Part shown: piece by piece, positions 54,304-64,000 of the stretch
How the letters are laid out: each line of letters starts with the position of its first letter
How positions within the stretch are numbered: the stretch's first letter is position 1
The notes under the pieces: model-generated
Told to the model about the DNA's origin: nothing
The model's database searches: none
What the model saw: the letters and a program-made list of their open reading frames with translations, nothing else
Source: Isoetes taiwanensis
Lineage: Eukaryota > Streptophyta > Lycopodiopsida > Isoetales > Isoetaceae
DNA: 64,000 bases
Assembly (NCBI GenBank): GCA_021234155.1
Contig: JAJEKV010000014.1
Location: 17,578,652 to 17,642,651 of the forward strand
Reading direction: 5' to 3'
Made by a program: the position numbers and the translations under genes

Positions 54304-55280
54304 CAATCCGACCGTTGATCCGAGATCCTACGGCTCAGGCGGCTTTGGGACGTATCGTACGGCCCAGATGGCTTGAGAGTTTGTTTGTCACTTATATGTA
54401 AGCGATCCTACGGTCCAGGTTGATTTGATCCTGATCGTCGATCCGAGATCCTATGGCTCACGTTGCTTTGGGACACATCCTACGGATCTAACATATATAT
54501 GTTCTTATGTTTGTAGCGCTCAATCCGACCGTTGATCCGAGATCCTATGTCTCACGTGGCTTTGGGACGTATCGTACAGCCCAGATGGCTTGGGAGTTTG
54601 TTTGTCGCTTATATGTAAGTGATCCTACGGTCCAGGCTGATTTGCTCCTGATCGTCGATCCGAGATCCTACGGCTCACGTTGCTTTGGGACGTATCGTAC
54701 GGCCCAGATGGCTTGAGAGTTTGTTTGTCGCTTATATGTAAGCCGATCCTACGGCCCGTGTTGATTTGATCCGATCGTCGATCCGAGATCCTATGGCTCA
54801 CGTTGCTTTGGGACACATCCTACCTGATCTAACATATATATTTTCTTATGTTTGTAGCGCCCCACCATTGATCCGAGATCCCACGCCTCATGTGGCTTTG
54901 GGACGTATCGCATGTTCCCCGTATGGCTTGGGAGTTTGTTTGTCGCTTATATGTAAGCGATCCTACGGTCCAGTTTTTGATCCCCGATCGCCGATTCGAG
55001 ATCCTACGGCTCACGCTGTTTTTGGGACACATCCTACGGTGCACATGGCTTTGGGAATTATATGTAATAGATCTTGCGGTCCAGATTGTTCTTGATCCTG
55101 ATCGTCGATCTAGGATCTTACGGCTCACGTGGCTTAGCACATATCCTACGGTGCACATGACTTTGGGAATTATATGTAATAGATCCTATGGCTCATGTTG
55201 CTTTAATTATTGTCACGTAATGAGATCTCGACCCTTGATCGGGTCCAAGATCCTACGGCCCACGTTGAATGCTCATCCCT
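54304..55280. repeat. Target-site duplication (54,304-54,308) and right block of the tandem repeat
   Basis: At least four units of about 120-225 bp share gcgatcctacggtccaggtt, gatccgagatcctatggctc, tttgggacacatcctacg and tatatgttcttatgtttgta. The arrangement is higher order: two alternating half units. Confidence 0.85.
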
Positions 55281-55289
55281 TAAGAAAAG

Positions 55290-55425
55290 GCTTTTAAAAT
55301 TTTATATTCTATGGGGGATTCGAACCCTGGCCATTGACCCCCTAACCTTCCATTCTAACCACTAGACCAAGCATTAATTTCATGAATAATTTATGTTTCA
55401 ATCACACTTAACGGTAACATTTTTA
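55290..55425 (-). repeat. Right inverted arm with tRNA-like head, copy 1
   Basis: On the minus strand the A box TGGTCTAGTGG (55,359-55,369) and B box GGTTCGAATCC (55,315-55,325) match the left arm at 50,590-50,643. Flanking ccttttcttaagggatga and aattaatgcttgg are also shared. Confidence 0.65.
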
Positions 55426-55429
55426 CTCA

Positions 55430-55585
55430 TCCCTTAAGAAAAAGTCTTTAAAATTTTTATGTTGTATGGGGAATTCGAACCTTGGTCATTGACCCTCCAA
55501 CCGACCATTCTAACCACTAAATCAAGCATTAATTCTAAAAATATGTTACATTTCAAATATAGTTAAGGGTAACATTCTAATTAAG
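55430..55585 (-). repeat. Right inverted arm with tRNA-like head, copy 2
   Basis: A tandem diverged copy of the preceding unit (tgatttagtgg for the A box, ggttcgaattcc for the B box). Confidence 0.6.
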
Positions 55586-55589
55586 CTAA

Positions 55590-56330
55590 AATAGAGTATA
55601 CCATTCTAGATAGTTCAAAAGAGTTCTAGAATGTTTGGAAGGCTCTAGAAAGTTCTAGAATCTTCTAGAAAGTTCTGAAATATTCTAGAAAATTCTAGAA
55701 CATAAGAGAATCTAGAGGGAATCTAAGAAAATTCTTCCAGAAAGTTCCAAATTGTTCTAATAAGTTCTAGAATGTTCTAGAATGTAGGGGAATCTATGGG
55801 AATGTAAGAGAATCTAGGGAAATACTTCCAGAAAGTTCTAGGATATTTTGAAAGTCTCACAATGTTCCAGAAAGTCTTAGAATGTTCTAAAAAATTCTAG
55901 AATGTAAAGGAATCCAGGAGAATCTAACGGAATCTAAGAAAATCTCATAAAATGTAAGAGAATCTAGGAAAATATTTACAAGCCTAAGGGAATTTCTTAA
56001 AATCTAGGGGATCTAAGGGAATCTTCATAAAATCTAAGGGAATGTAAGAAAATGTTGATGAAATATTAGAGTAACTAAGGGAATCTTTATAGAATCTCTT
56101 TGAATGTCATATAATGTAAGGGAACCTAGGGCAATCTCGTAAAATCTAAAGGGATTTAAGGGGATCTAAGGGGATCTTCATAGAATCTTGGAGAATCTAT
56201 AGAAATCTGATGGAATCTAGAGGGAATCTTATAAAATTTAGAGGAATCTCCACGAAACCTCCAAGAGAACCTTGGTAGAATCTTAGAGAATCTATAGAGT
56301 ATTCTCAAGAGAATCTTTTAGAATGTAGGG
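55590..56330. repeat. Degenerate TTCTAGAA / GGGAATCTAAGG array
   Basis: The first half (55,600-55,920) is a run of ttctagaa and gttctagaatgttc words, each matching TTCNNGAA. The second half is agggaatctaaggNaatctN repeated every 12-25 bp. No coding potential. Confidence 0.75.
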
Positions 56331-56424
56331 CACGACAAGAACTTGCACGTAGGAACATGCTAAAACTCGAACATGCACCGTAGGACGCATTACATTTCTT
56401 GTATATATTATATATATATTTTTT

Positions 56425-56849
56425 TAATATTTTCGCGTAAGCGAAACCTTCAGTTTCGCTTACGCGAAAAAAGTTTCGCGTAAAATTCAATTTTTTTTTC
56501 TTTTTTCTGGATTTTTTTTTTTCGCGTAAGCGAAACCTCTGTTTCGCTTACGCAAAAACTAAGCAAAATAGTTATTTCGCTTACGCGAAAATTTATTTTT
56601 TTTATTTATTTTTTTTCAGAGCGAAAATCCTTCATTTAAACTTACGCTAAACTTTAATATCTTTTTTTTTTATATTCTTGGCGTAAGCAAAACCTTCGGG
56701 TTTCGGCGTAAGTTTAAACTTACGCCAAAAAATTTCCGGCCACGGAATTTTTTTTGCCGTATTTTTGACGTATTATACTTCAAATTAGTGCCGTATTATT
56801 CAAATAATACGTATTGTATAAAACGTATACAGTATTGAACCTTTCCCTG
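56425..56849 (-). mobile_element. Right end of a CAGGG-type transposon with GCGTAAGCGAAA array
   Basis: Read inward on the minus strand it begins CAGGGAAAGGTTCAATAC, then has tacgtatt words and ggccggaaa, like 20,933-21,060. About nine direct or inverted GCGTAAGCGAAA motifs with T-rich spacers follow (56,430-56,720). The motif core differs from the left-end array (GCGTCTGNGAAA), so the two ends need not belong to one element. Confidence 0.6.
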
Positions 56850-59640
56850 GTAGGATCTTAAAGAGGCTTGGTTGATTTGTGTCTATGTGCAATGGGTCGA
56901 TCTTGTTCCTGCATTATTTTTGTCATCACCTTGCTGCCCTCCCCCCATTGCTTTGGTTGATGTTTATTTGTGGTCGGTTATTGGCGTGTTGGTTGTCGCG
57001 GTTGGGCATGCGATTAGCATCTATTTGTGAGTCCGTCTGGTTGTTTAGGTTGGTTTTGGCATGAATCGTAGGTTGTATATGCCATTTGGGTTATTTCTTG
57101 TTTTGTCTATTTGATGTTTGTGCTTTTTGCCTATTTATATAGGGATTTTTTCCATGTTAGTTGACATTTGGTCTCGAGATTGGGCTACAGTTTCTTGTGA
57201 GAGGTGCCTCCTGCTTGGTTTGGATGTGTCATGGTTTGTTGGGAGCTTTTGGTGATTTGCATGAATTGTTCCGGCTTTCCATGTACCTTTCTTTTGTTTC
57301 CACCTCTTTCATGGTGGTTCTCATTATTCTTTTTTCTTTTAGTGGACTGTTAGAAGTATTGCAGAATGATGAACAGTTGGTTCATATCATAATCATTGGG
57401 TACATGTGATGTTTATGTGCTGTAGACACAAATACAGGAAAAAGGGAACAAATTATGGTGAATATTATGACAAGTAAATTTATAGTGCAGGTTGTTGAAG
57501 TAGAATGCAACTTAATTCCATCTTGGCATCAACGATAACCCCGTGCATAAATATTATATTCTGCATGTTCTATCAAGTCCCATTCCATCTTGCCATCCTC
57601 GATAGCCTCGTGAATAGATATTAAATTGTATTCATTGCACAAATCTCCTTATCGACTTGCACTAATCTGCATCTACATTTTATTAACAAAGATTCACTAT
57701 AATTTTTGGGGCAGAATACATGCTGGCAAAATATTTGAATAAATTACCTACACAATGATGTTTTCCATGATGGAAGAGCTGTGCATATATTGTTTAGATA
57801 TATACTTTACCTCAGATTTTGCAGATATTTTTTTTCATAATCCTCAATCATTTTAAGACGCTTGTCCTTTTATTTCTATAGCCAATGCAAGATAGCATTT
57901 GGATTTATAATTTGTGTTAATGTCCATAACAAAATGGACAGTCTACCTTTAGCAGCTTGACCTGTTGCAGATGCTCTTATCTATTTCTAACATAAGTTAT
58001 TTATTGCAGATTGACCTATTGCAGATTCTCTTCTCTATTTATTTATCTATGCCCTTATGTTGCAAAGTCCGAATATATGATGTTACTCAGTTATAGTAGT
58101 GGCTGAATGCTAGGCCTTCCTGGTAACAGATGCATATGTACTCATAGTGCTCCTCTCATATGTTCTCTTACGGCTCATCAAATAAGTTGGTCCCATACGA
58201 GTTCTTGCAAATGGAGCTATCAAAATAGTAAGAGAAATTGTGCATGAGAACTCAGGTTTAAGCAGGCCTGAGATATGACATTTCACTGCCAGGATGATAC
58301 ATTTTAAAAACTTCCCATGGATGGTCCATTTTGAGTCTTCAAGGCAGAACACCAGAAAGAAAAAGAGTAATTGGTCTCTATGACATGCAACTGTAATAAA
58401 AGGCATACTTACCAGATCCAACTTATAGTATTTTTAAGCAAGTTGCTCCTCGGTTCCAATAAGCCTGGAATCAATAAATTAGAGAGAGTGTTAGACCTGG
58501 ACATGATGTAGAATAAAAAATAAGCAAACATGATCCATCTTACAACCTTCTGAACAAATTTGCTATTTTTTAATAAGCAGGAAACCAAGACGAAGAGCAA
58601 ACGTTAGCCCTGGACAATGCAATCTCCTAAACAGTAACTCTTCATGAACTGTAGAATAAAATTTCCCATGGCAGTGCAAGTTTAAGCTTTTAATTGCATA
58701 AAATGTAAAGCAAAGGACAGAGAGTTGAGCTGCTTATCTAGAGACATGGACTGTGTGCAATTGCTCAAAGAAACATTACAATGAAATGCTTCTTAATCAA
58801 TAAAGTGAGCAATAAAGTGAGTCCACACCTGCATGCAAACAAAATTTTATCAATAAAGTGAGCAATAAAGCGAGTCCACACCTGCATGCAAACAAAATTT
58901 AGAAAAAGCCGTCTATTCTAAATTAAGATGCCCTATATGTTGGTATGAGATTATTTATTACCAAGAAATGAAGGCCATTATCATTTATTTAGAATAGAGA
59001 CAGGAGTTTGCTTTTTTAGAACGACTGCACATGCAAATAAGATGGGTGCCTCATCTTCAATGTAGTCAAGAAGCTCTGTCCCTATAACCTGTAAGCTAGA
59101 GAATATTATTAATTTGAAGTATCAAAGGCAAATAGTGGCCAGAATGATGTTCATTCTAGAGGTTCCATGATATACTTTAAGAAGACTATACATGAAATGC
59201 AAACAGTTGTAAACAACAAATATTAAAAGCTTTTGACTACTCACATGCTATTGTTTCCTACAAACAAAAGTAAAAGTATCAGCCAAACCTCACACTTTGC
59301 TGGTTGCATAATTATTTCTGGAAGCCACAATTTAGATAATCAATCCACCTGCAAATGTGAAGCCTTATGTGGGAGCAATATATGACAACTGACCCAAATA
59401 AACACCTTATGCAGTCACATGTAAAACTCATGTAGTCCTATTAGACTATAGATGAACTTCATATACATGCCTATTTCCTGTAATAGGTCAAAGCGAAAGA
59501 GCAAGTTGAGATTGCAGAAACAGCAAGCTGAGATTAAACTTCATAGAAACAGACACCAACTCTATTGAACTGTCTCTACAAGAGAATAAGGGTTTTTTGT
59601 CAATCAGATGGTCTTCACAAAACAAACAATTGTCCAGACC
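56850..59640. other. Intergenic DNA without recognised gene
   Basis: The open frames (57,161-57,409 hydrophobic; 58,110-58,600 minus) have no motifs. aataaagtgagcaataaagt and the following cacacctgcatgcaaac are tandemly doubled at 58,798-58,900. A smaller doubling (cattccatcttgccatcctc-like) is at 57,515-57,605. Confidence 0.45.
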
Positions 59641-59649
59641 CTACAGTCT

Positions 59650-59985
59650 GACAATTTATCTGACGAATATTATCTGATGATTGAGTGTCAAAAAAATCGT
59701 CAGAAAAATCGTCAGTCTTCTGACGCTTAAGTGTCAAAAAAATCGTCAGAAAAATCGTCAGACTTTTGACGCTTAAGTGTCAAAAAAATCGTCAGGAAAA
59801 TCGTCAGAACTTTCGTCAGAAAAATCGTCAAATCGTCAGGCAAATCGTTAGCATTTTCGTCAGAAAAATCGTCAGGAAAAACGTCGGAATTTTCGTCAAC
59901 AAAATTGTCAAATTTGTTGTCAACAAAATCGTCACAATTTTTGTCAAAGAAAACGTCATAAAATTGTTCATCAAAATCGTAAGAT
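59650..59985. repeat. CGTCA/TGACG motif array upstream of the SAUR ORF
   Basis: By hand count about 14 CGTCA and 3 TGACG occur in about 320 bp, mostly as aaaaatcgtcag units, and ctgacgcttaagtgtcaaaa is repeated two to three times. TGACG is the core bound by TGA-class bZIP factors (as-1 type). The array ends about 275 bp before the SAUR ATG. A transposon subterminal array is an alternative reading. Confidence 0.7.
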
Positions 59986-60065
59986 TGTTCATCTATTTAC
60001 ATAGTCTGCATTTGCATTTTATCTGAAGTTTTGAATTTTGTAATGATTTGCACTTTGTCTGCATT

Positions 60066-60074
60066 ATATAACTA
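60066..60074 (+). promoter_or_regulatory. TATA-like box before the SAUR ORF
   Basis: attatataa lies about 190 bp before the proposed ATG, between the CGTCA array and the ORF. Its use as a promoter is inferred. Confidence 0.4.
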
Positions 60075-60259
60075 TCTACACTTAGCTTGTCAAGACATAT
60101 ATAAAGCATGTTCCTTTTTCTATTTTGTTTGATGCAAAAAAAACTTGGGAGAGACACGTGTCATTGGAAACAAACGAAAAAAAAAAGGTGCTCTTTTCGA
60201 AGGTCCGGCTATGGCGGTCTTTCCCCTCCGCCTTGGCGCCCGTCCAACGCCTTGCAAAT

Positions 60260-60517
60260 ATGAGAGGTTCTACTCCGGTGCCTCCCTTGGGCTTCGTCGC
60301 TGTCTACGTCGGCCCCCAGCGTTGCAGGTTCTTTCTCCCTGTTCATCACTTGAATCACCCTGTTTTTAAATTGCTCCTCCAAGAATTTGAGCAGGAGTTT
60401 GGATTTGATCATTCCGGCGCCCTCGAAATACCTTGCTCTGTCTCTTTGTTCTTGCAGCTTGTTGAAATTATTGAGGCTAAGCATGGTGTAAATTATAACC
60501 TTGAATTTGCTGCTTGA
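60260..60517 (+). CDS. SAUR-family auxin-response protein (86 aa from this ATG)
   Basis: The SAUR core is clear: VPPLGFVAVYVGPQRCRFFL, then PVHHLNHPVFKLLLQEFEQE, then FGFDHSGALEIPCSVSLF. This matches p.G..aVyVG......f.vp...l.hP.F..LL..aeeEfGf...G.L.iPC....F. The only in-frame ATG is at 60,260; the open frame runs back to 60,125 without another, so the start leaves an unusually short N-terminal leader. A 1-base change upstream could have detached a longer N-terminus (an ATG at 60,210 is in another frame). SAURs are intronless and short, as here. In seed plants they inhibit PP2C.D phosphatases at the plasma membrane and promote cell expansion. The gene appears intact. Confidence 0.85.
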   Translation: MRGSTPVPPLGFVAVYVGPQRCRFFLPVHHLNHPVFKLLLQEFEQEFGFDHSGALEIPCSVSLFLQLVEIIEAKHGVNYNLEFAA

Positions 60518-60627
60518 AAGCTTATTAAAGCATCTCGGTGGCAATAACACTTCGAGAATTCTGTTATAATGAAGTTTTTACCGGAAAGGCTTTCGTATTG
60601 TAGGTGGCAGAGGTGCAGGCTACAAAT

Positions 60628-61107
60628 TCATAGATTTGAAGGGATTTTTTTCTCTGGGCTTAAATCATGAGCAGAAACAGGGGATTGTGGGCTTAAACGA
60701 TGATCGGAAACAGGGGATTTTTTCTCTGGGCTTAAATCATGAGGAATGCAGACATTGAGAATCCCTTGAAGATCTCCGGTGGGACGGAAAACCAAATGGG
60801 AAGTGGCAGGAAATTTATTCAAGCCTCTGCCTGATTTCAAAGCATTAGCAAGAAATAATCTGATAGTGCCCACAAGCTTATCGCGGATGGTACCTCTGCA
60901 ATAAAGATCGATTGTAAGCTGAGCACTTTCTTCACGGAGGTAAGATACTTCGATACTGAGAACTATTTTTTCATTCCAAGTCGGACTTGTGCCCTCTTCT
61001 GAATCCACTCTGGTGCTTACTTTCTGGCTTCTTAGGCAGTAAACTGTTGCAAATGTGTGCATTTTTCTACGCTTTCGCACATCTTTTAGATCCTGAAGAT
61101 CAACTCA
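60628..61107 (-). pseudogene. C2-domain protein, 5'-truncated or frameshifted
   Basis: The minus strand reads LQDLKDVRKRRKMHTFATVY, then VDSEEGTSPTWNEKIVLSIE, then TIDLYCRGTIRDKLVGTIRL. This matches strands of a plant C2 domain of the type with short N-terminal C2 (l.DLkDV...gkmd.yavv...T.v...gg.nP.WNe...f). The start is missing. A stop lies just upstream of the DLKDV segment, and shifting by one base there continues as GFELI, so a frameshift is likely. The C-terminus has an acquired tandem repeat (LSPEKKSPVSDHRLSPQSPV). It is convergent with the SAUR ORF, tail to tail, 110 bp apart. Confidence 0.7.
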
Positions 61108-61868
61108 AATCCGATGACTCTGGCACCAAACCCGAATGGATTCAGCCTATCTACTTCAATGCACCTAAAAGGCCGCGCACAACTCAAATTCGATCACTCT
61201 GGCTTGATTCTCAACTGAAATAGAGCAAATTCGACCTATTCTGCTTCAATGCAAGAAAAACAATGGCGTCCAACTCAAATCTGATCACACTAAATACAAT
61301 GCAGGAGCCCAATTCAATTTTCCAGCAAATAAACCCAATTCAAAAGCAAACCCACAAATATCTGAGAAACTCAAAAGTGTTTGAAATCACCAAAATCAGA
61401 GATGCCCAAATGGTCGGAAGGCGAATCCGAGCAAGGCAGAGGCAATGCAGCAACGAAATTATGGTTTTTTAAGGGAGAGAGCATAAGCGACGAAAATAAA
61501 CAGATAGAAATTTTGCAGAAGAGTCTAGTTTCCGCATGAAATAGAAGGATTTGGATGGAATTGCAGGGTCAAAGAGCGAAGAATCGTAGTGTGGCCGTCT
61601 CTGTTTGTGCCATGCACGCAACATGTCGAGCTCTTGCTCTTTCCGACTGCTAGTGAAGGGATTGTGGTGTTGGCCGATAATGGCTTCTCGTTATCAGCCA
61701 ATTCTAGCAGTTCTCGTGTTAGGATGGTGCTTCACGATGTTAGAAACTTTCCTTTTTCAACCCCCTCCTTTTTAGGAAATCTAGACCATTGCCTTCTTTT
61801 TCTCGTGGCTAAATCTACTAGTAATTTCTTGGCCTTAAATCGAAAAAATACTATCTTATTCTTCACGT
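61108..61868. other. Region upstream of the C2 gene
   Basis: Three degenerate copies of caactcaaatccgatgactc plus cttcaatgca lie at 61,103-61,310. Beyond this no gene is recognised. Confidence 0.4.
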
Positions 61869-62826
61869 AAAATTGGGGTGGGGCATTTTCTGCTCCATCC
61901 GCCTATCCGTGTTTGCCACGTGGCAGTGATTCTTTCCGGGAATCACTCATTCTCACAGGCATTTTCCAGAATCAGTGATTCTGTTTGGACATCGAGACAT
62001 TACAATCAAAACATTGATTCCAAATCTTTCTAGAAATTTTACTTGCATTGTGCCTCACAGAAGAGTTTCTTGATTAAATTTACTGCAAATTTTATTTACT
62101 AGATGGGGAATTGAACCCCAAGAAACCAAGCAACAGATGATGGCTGCAAAGCCTGCAAATGCATGCCCCTCTGCCACTGCCCGTTGGTCCGTTGTGGCCG
62201 ATCTCCACAGATAGCCTGCTTCATAAAAAATTTCTGACAAAGAATGGAGGATCCAATTAAAACAAGGAAAGCGAACAGGAACATTAAAGATTCAGAAGAG
62301 GCATAAAGCGAACAAGAAAGATTCATGACATATCCAAGAAGCCACGGTTTGATTTCATATTCTTGCTCTGCATACGGTTGCTTAGCATCCTGAAGCATTG
62401 TTTGCGGAAATGAAGCATCCCAAAGCACATCTAACCTGCAATACATGCAAAAGAAATACTTATAGAACTAGAAGCTGAAAAATCTTACTTGCAAAACATG
62501 CAAGCTCCTTCTGAAAGGCGCCAGAGCCGAAGCTTCTTGAAGCAAGAAGGCGCCACAGCCATAGGAGCATCATCTACGGTAAGGCGCCATAACCTGTAAC
62601 CTATCAAGATTCTTCCAAAAACATCGAAAATCAAAGGCGCTCCTCTCAAAAATTACACCAAAAGATGCGCCTCGATCCAGCGCCTCAGGCAAGACAAAAA
62701 CCAGCCGGATCGACGACGCCTAGGCCACTGGCGTCACGACGGCGCCATAGCCAAACCTCGGGCGTCGAAGGAAAAAAAAGGAACAGTGAAATGCTGACGT
62801 GGCAGAAAATGCCCCCCCCCCAATTT
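61869..62826. mobile_element. TIR transposon, 958 bp, non-autonomous
   Basis: The left terminus aaaattggggtggggcattt followed by tctgc is inversely repeated at the right terminus (gcagaaaatgcccccc then caattt). CACGT occurs directly outside both ends (61,864-61,868 and 62,827-62,831). The interior has ggcgcc-rich words (62,515-62,760) and no transposase. Five-base duplications are not typical of a common plant superfamily, so the family is not assigned. Confidence 0.6.
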
Positions 62827-62837
62827 CACGTTACAGC

Positions 62838-62934
62838 AATGTTTGTGTGTCGGCATTCTGGTTTAGAAAATTGGCCTCCGCGCTGACGCGCGTCGGCCAA
62901 TTTTCTAAACCAGAATGCCCTCCACACAAACATT
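62838..62934. repeat. Near-perfect 97-bp foldback
   Basis: The left arm aatgtttgtgtgtcggcatt, then ctggtttagaaaattggcc, pairs with ggccaattttctaaaccag, then aatgccctccacacaaacat. The loop of about 18 bases (tccgcgctgacgcgcgtc) is GC-rich. Only two or three mismatches occur in arms of about 39 bp. Confidence 0.85.
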
Positions 62935-63049
62935 CCTATATACAAAATCAATACCCCTATAATACACACATGCGCGCGTAGTTGTGAATTTGTCTACAGG
63001 CATGGAAAACAATTGGTGAGTACATGATGCACTTGGTTTTTTTTCGACA

Positions 63050-63415
63050 TTGCATACTACAGCGGCAATTTATTCCAGAAGGATGTGCTCAGTTCGATCG
63101 GTTGGCTTCCATCTAGAAATTATTCATGACTATCCCTACGCAACATCAGATTTCTTGAATAATTTCACACTCTCTGGGATTCCCAGTCATGAACTCACGC
63201 TTAAGGTGGGGGGCAATATGTTATGGTTAGCATCCTTCTATCGTGCGAGCACTGAACACCAAGTGCAGGCTCAAATTCTGCCTGTTATAGCACGTATAGA
63301 TGAGTTGGTGAAGAGAAGCATTCGCGGCGGCCTTGGCCGTCGCGATAAGTTTCTTGTAATTTATAATGCTGCTTGCGTTGAACATGAATTTAGGCTACAA
63401 GTTACGAAGAAATAA
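63050..63415 (+). pseudogene. Helitron helicase fragment with unknown extension
   Basis: The open frame of 121 codons contains TLSGIPSHELTLKVGGNMLW, the (S)G.P.H.L.LK.G...mLlrN motif near the C-terminus of PIF1-like Helitron helicases. After it the sequence (PVIARIDELVKRSIRGGLGR) is not helicase. It is a fragment, possibly fused to other DNA. Confidence 0.55.
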
Positions 63416-64000
63416 GAGCATCTGTAAAACAAGAACTACTTTATTTAAAGGCAATCTCAGTTACATGTAATCTTCTTTTTTAAAACGATAAGGCTTTGGA
63501 CTTTGTGACTGGAATGCCGCAGTGCAGACGCATGCGGCGTTCCCTTCCCGCATGCGTTCTACCTTGCTGCATCCTGGTTGCCGGCATTTGAATGCGAATT
63601 TGAAACTGGCCATCAATACCAGCAGCTTAACGAAATCTTCCCGGGTTCCTACCATTCTTCACTACTCCTCACCTACAAAGTTTTCATCAGCGCCTCACGG
63701 CCTCCTCATCTACGAATTTTTTCCTGAGCACCTCAGAATTGCATTCCTTGAGTTTGCGCTTGGTGCGTGTCCTTGATCGGCATGGGTGAGAGACTTGAAT
63801 GCTTGGAATGCATGCAGGGCATGTTTCTACCTTACGATTGTCTTTTTTGCTTGCAGCTTCTGATTTATCTTTTGGAATTCGAAGTTTGTAGTTGGAATTC
63901 TTACTTTGTAGTGCTTTATCATTGAAACTCTAAGCGTAAAATCGCGGCAAATGATCGGATAGAGCAAGCAACTTGCTGTGGCGCCTGTGTTCTTGGTTAT
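63416..64000. other. End of window, no gene recognised
   Basis: Open frames on both strands at 63,461-63,776 have no recognised motif. Confidence 0.35.

Noticed and set aside
20933-56849. A single giant 35.9-kb transposon bounded by the two CAGGG ends
   Set aside because: No common flanking duplication, different array cores at the two ends, and several apparently unrelated genes and nested elements between them; kept only as a weak hypothesis.
57161-57409. Hydrophobic 82-codon plus-strand frame as a membrane protein gene
   Set aside because: T-rich DNA produces Leu/Phe/Val-rich frames readily; no promoter, splice or homology support.
59766-60026. Open frame translating to repeated KNRQ/IVR units
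   Set aside because: It is a by-product of the CGTCA-AAAAT minisatellite; the frame follows the repeat period and has no independent coding signal.
62099-62446. Minus-strand 115-codon open frame inside the TIR element
   Set aside because: No motif and inconsistent with any transposase; likely chance within a non-autonomous element.

Overview
The window is nuclear DNA of a land plant. Support for this comes from a SAUR-type auxin-response ORF, spliced genes with GT-AG introns, a chromodomain Ty3/gypsy retrotransposon, Helitron helicase and RPA pieces, a hAT transposase and a DUF7869-type transposase-like gene. A homosporous non-seed plant (fern or lycophyte) would fit the element mix, but this is inference. 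Nothing suggests an organelle or a prokaryote.

Layout. 1-13,894: a decayed chromodomain Ty3/gypsy element (LTRs about 168-1,801 and 11,732-13,377) that appears to sit inside a related, older LTR (1-167 plus 13,378-13,894). 13,900-16,700: low-gene DNA with a 936-bp tandem duplication that carries six of nine copies of a roughly 132-bp hairpin. 16,700-20,600: relic of a Helitron-type locus (PIF1-like helicase followed by RPA1-like DNA-binding domains). 20,800-32,500: three copies of a small gene with an identically spaced TATA box and ATG. The first copy is broken just after its start by DNA that begins with a CAGGG terminus and contains a kinase-like and RING-like gene relic (22.5-25.7 kb), more hairpins, and a minus-strand hAT transposase (28.1-30.6 kb). 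32,650-35,750: minus-strand DUF7869-like pseudogene. 35,750-39,650: a spliced gene with a ParB/sulfiredoxin-like motif, in and around which about 13 copies of a GC-rich palindrome centred on GCGGCCGC are scattered.

39,700-44,600: RPA C-terminal fragment, a reversed Helitron helicase fragment and an unrecognised minus-strand spliced gene. 47,135-48,420: a small acidic-protein gene with a minisatellite behind it. 50,500-56,850: a nested repeat complex. Inverted arms with tRNA-like heads enclose tandem repeats, which are split by a minus-strand non-coding LTR element flanked by CAATC and carrying heat-shock-element clusters in its LTRs. A TTCNNGAA-rich array and a CAGGG-type transposon end follow. 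59,640-61,110: an array of about 17 CGTCA/TGACG motifs, then the SAUR ORF (+) and a truncated C2-domain gene (-). 61,869-62,934: a 958-bp TIR element and an adjacent perfect-looking hairpin. 63,050-63,415: another helicase scrap.

Only a few loci look like candidate living host genes: the ParB-like gene, the acidic-protein gene, the SAUR ORF, the small-ORF family and perhaps the minus-strand gene at 43-44 kb. Most of the rest is transposon-derived, and reading frames are broken mainly by short indels.
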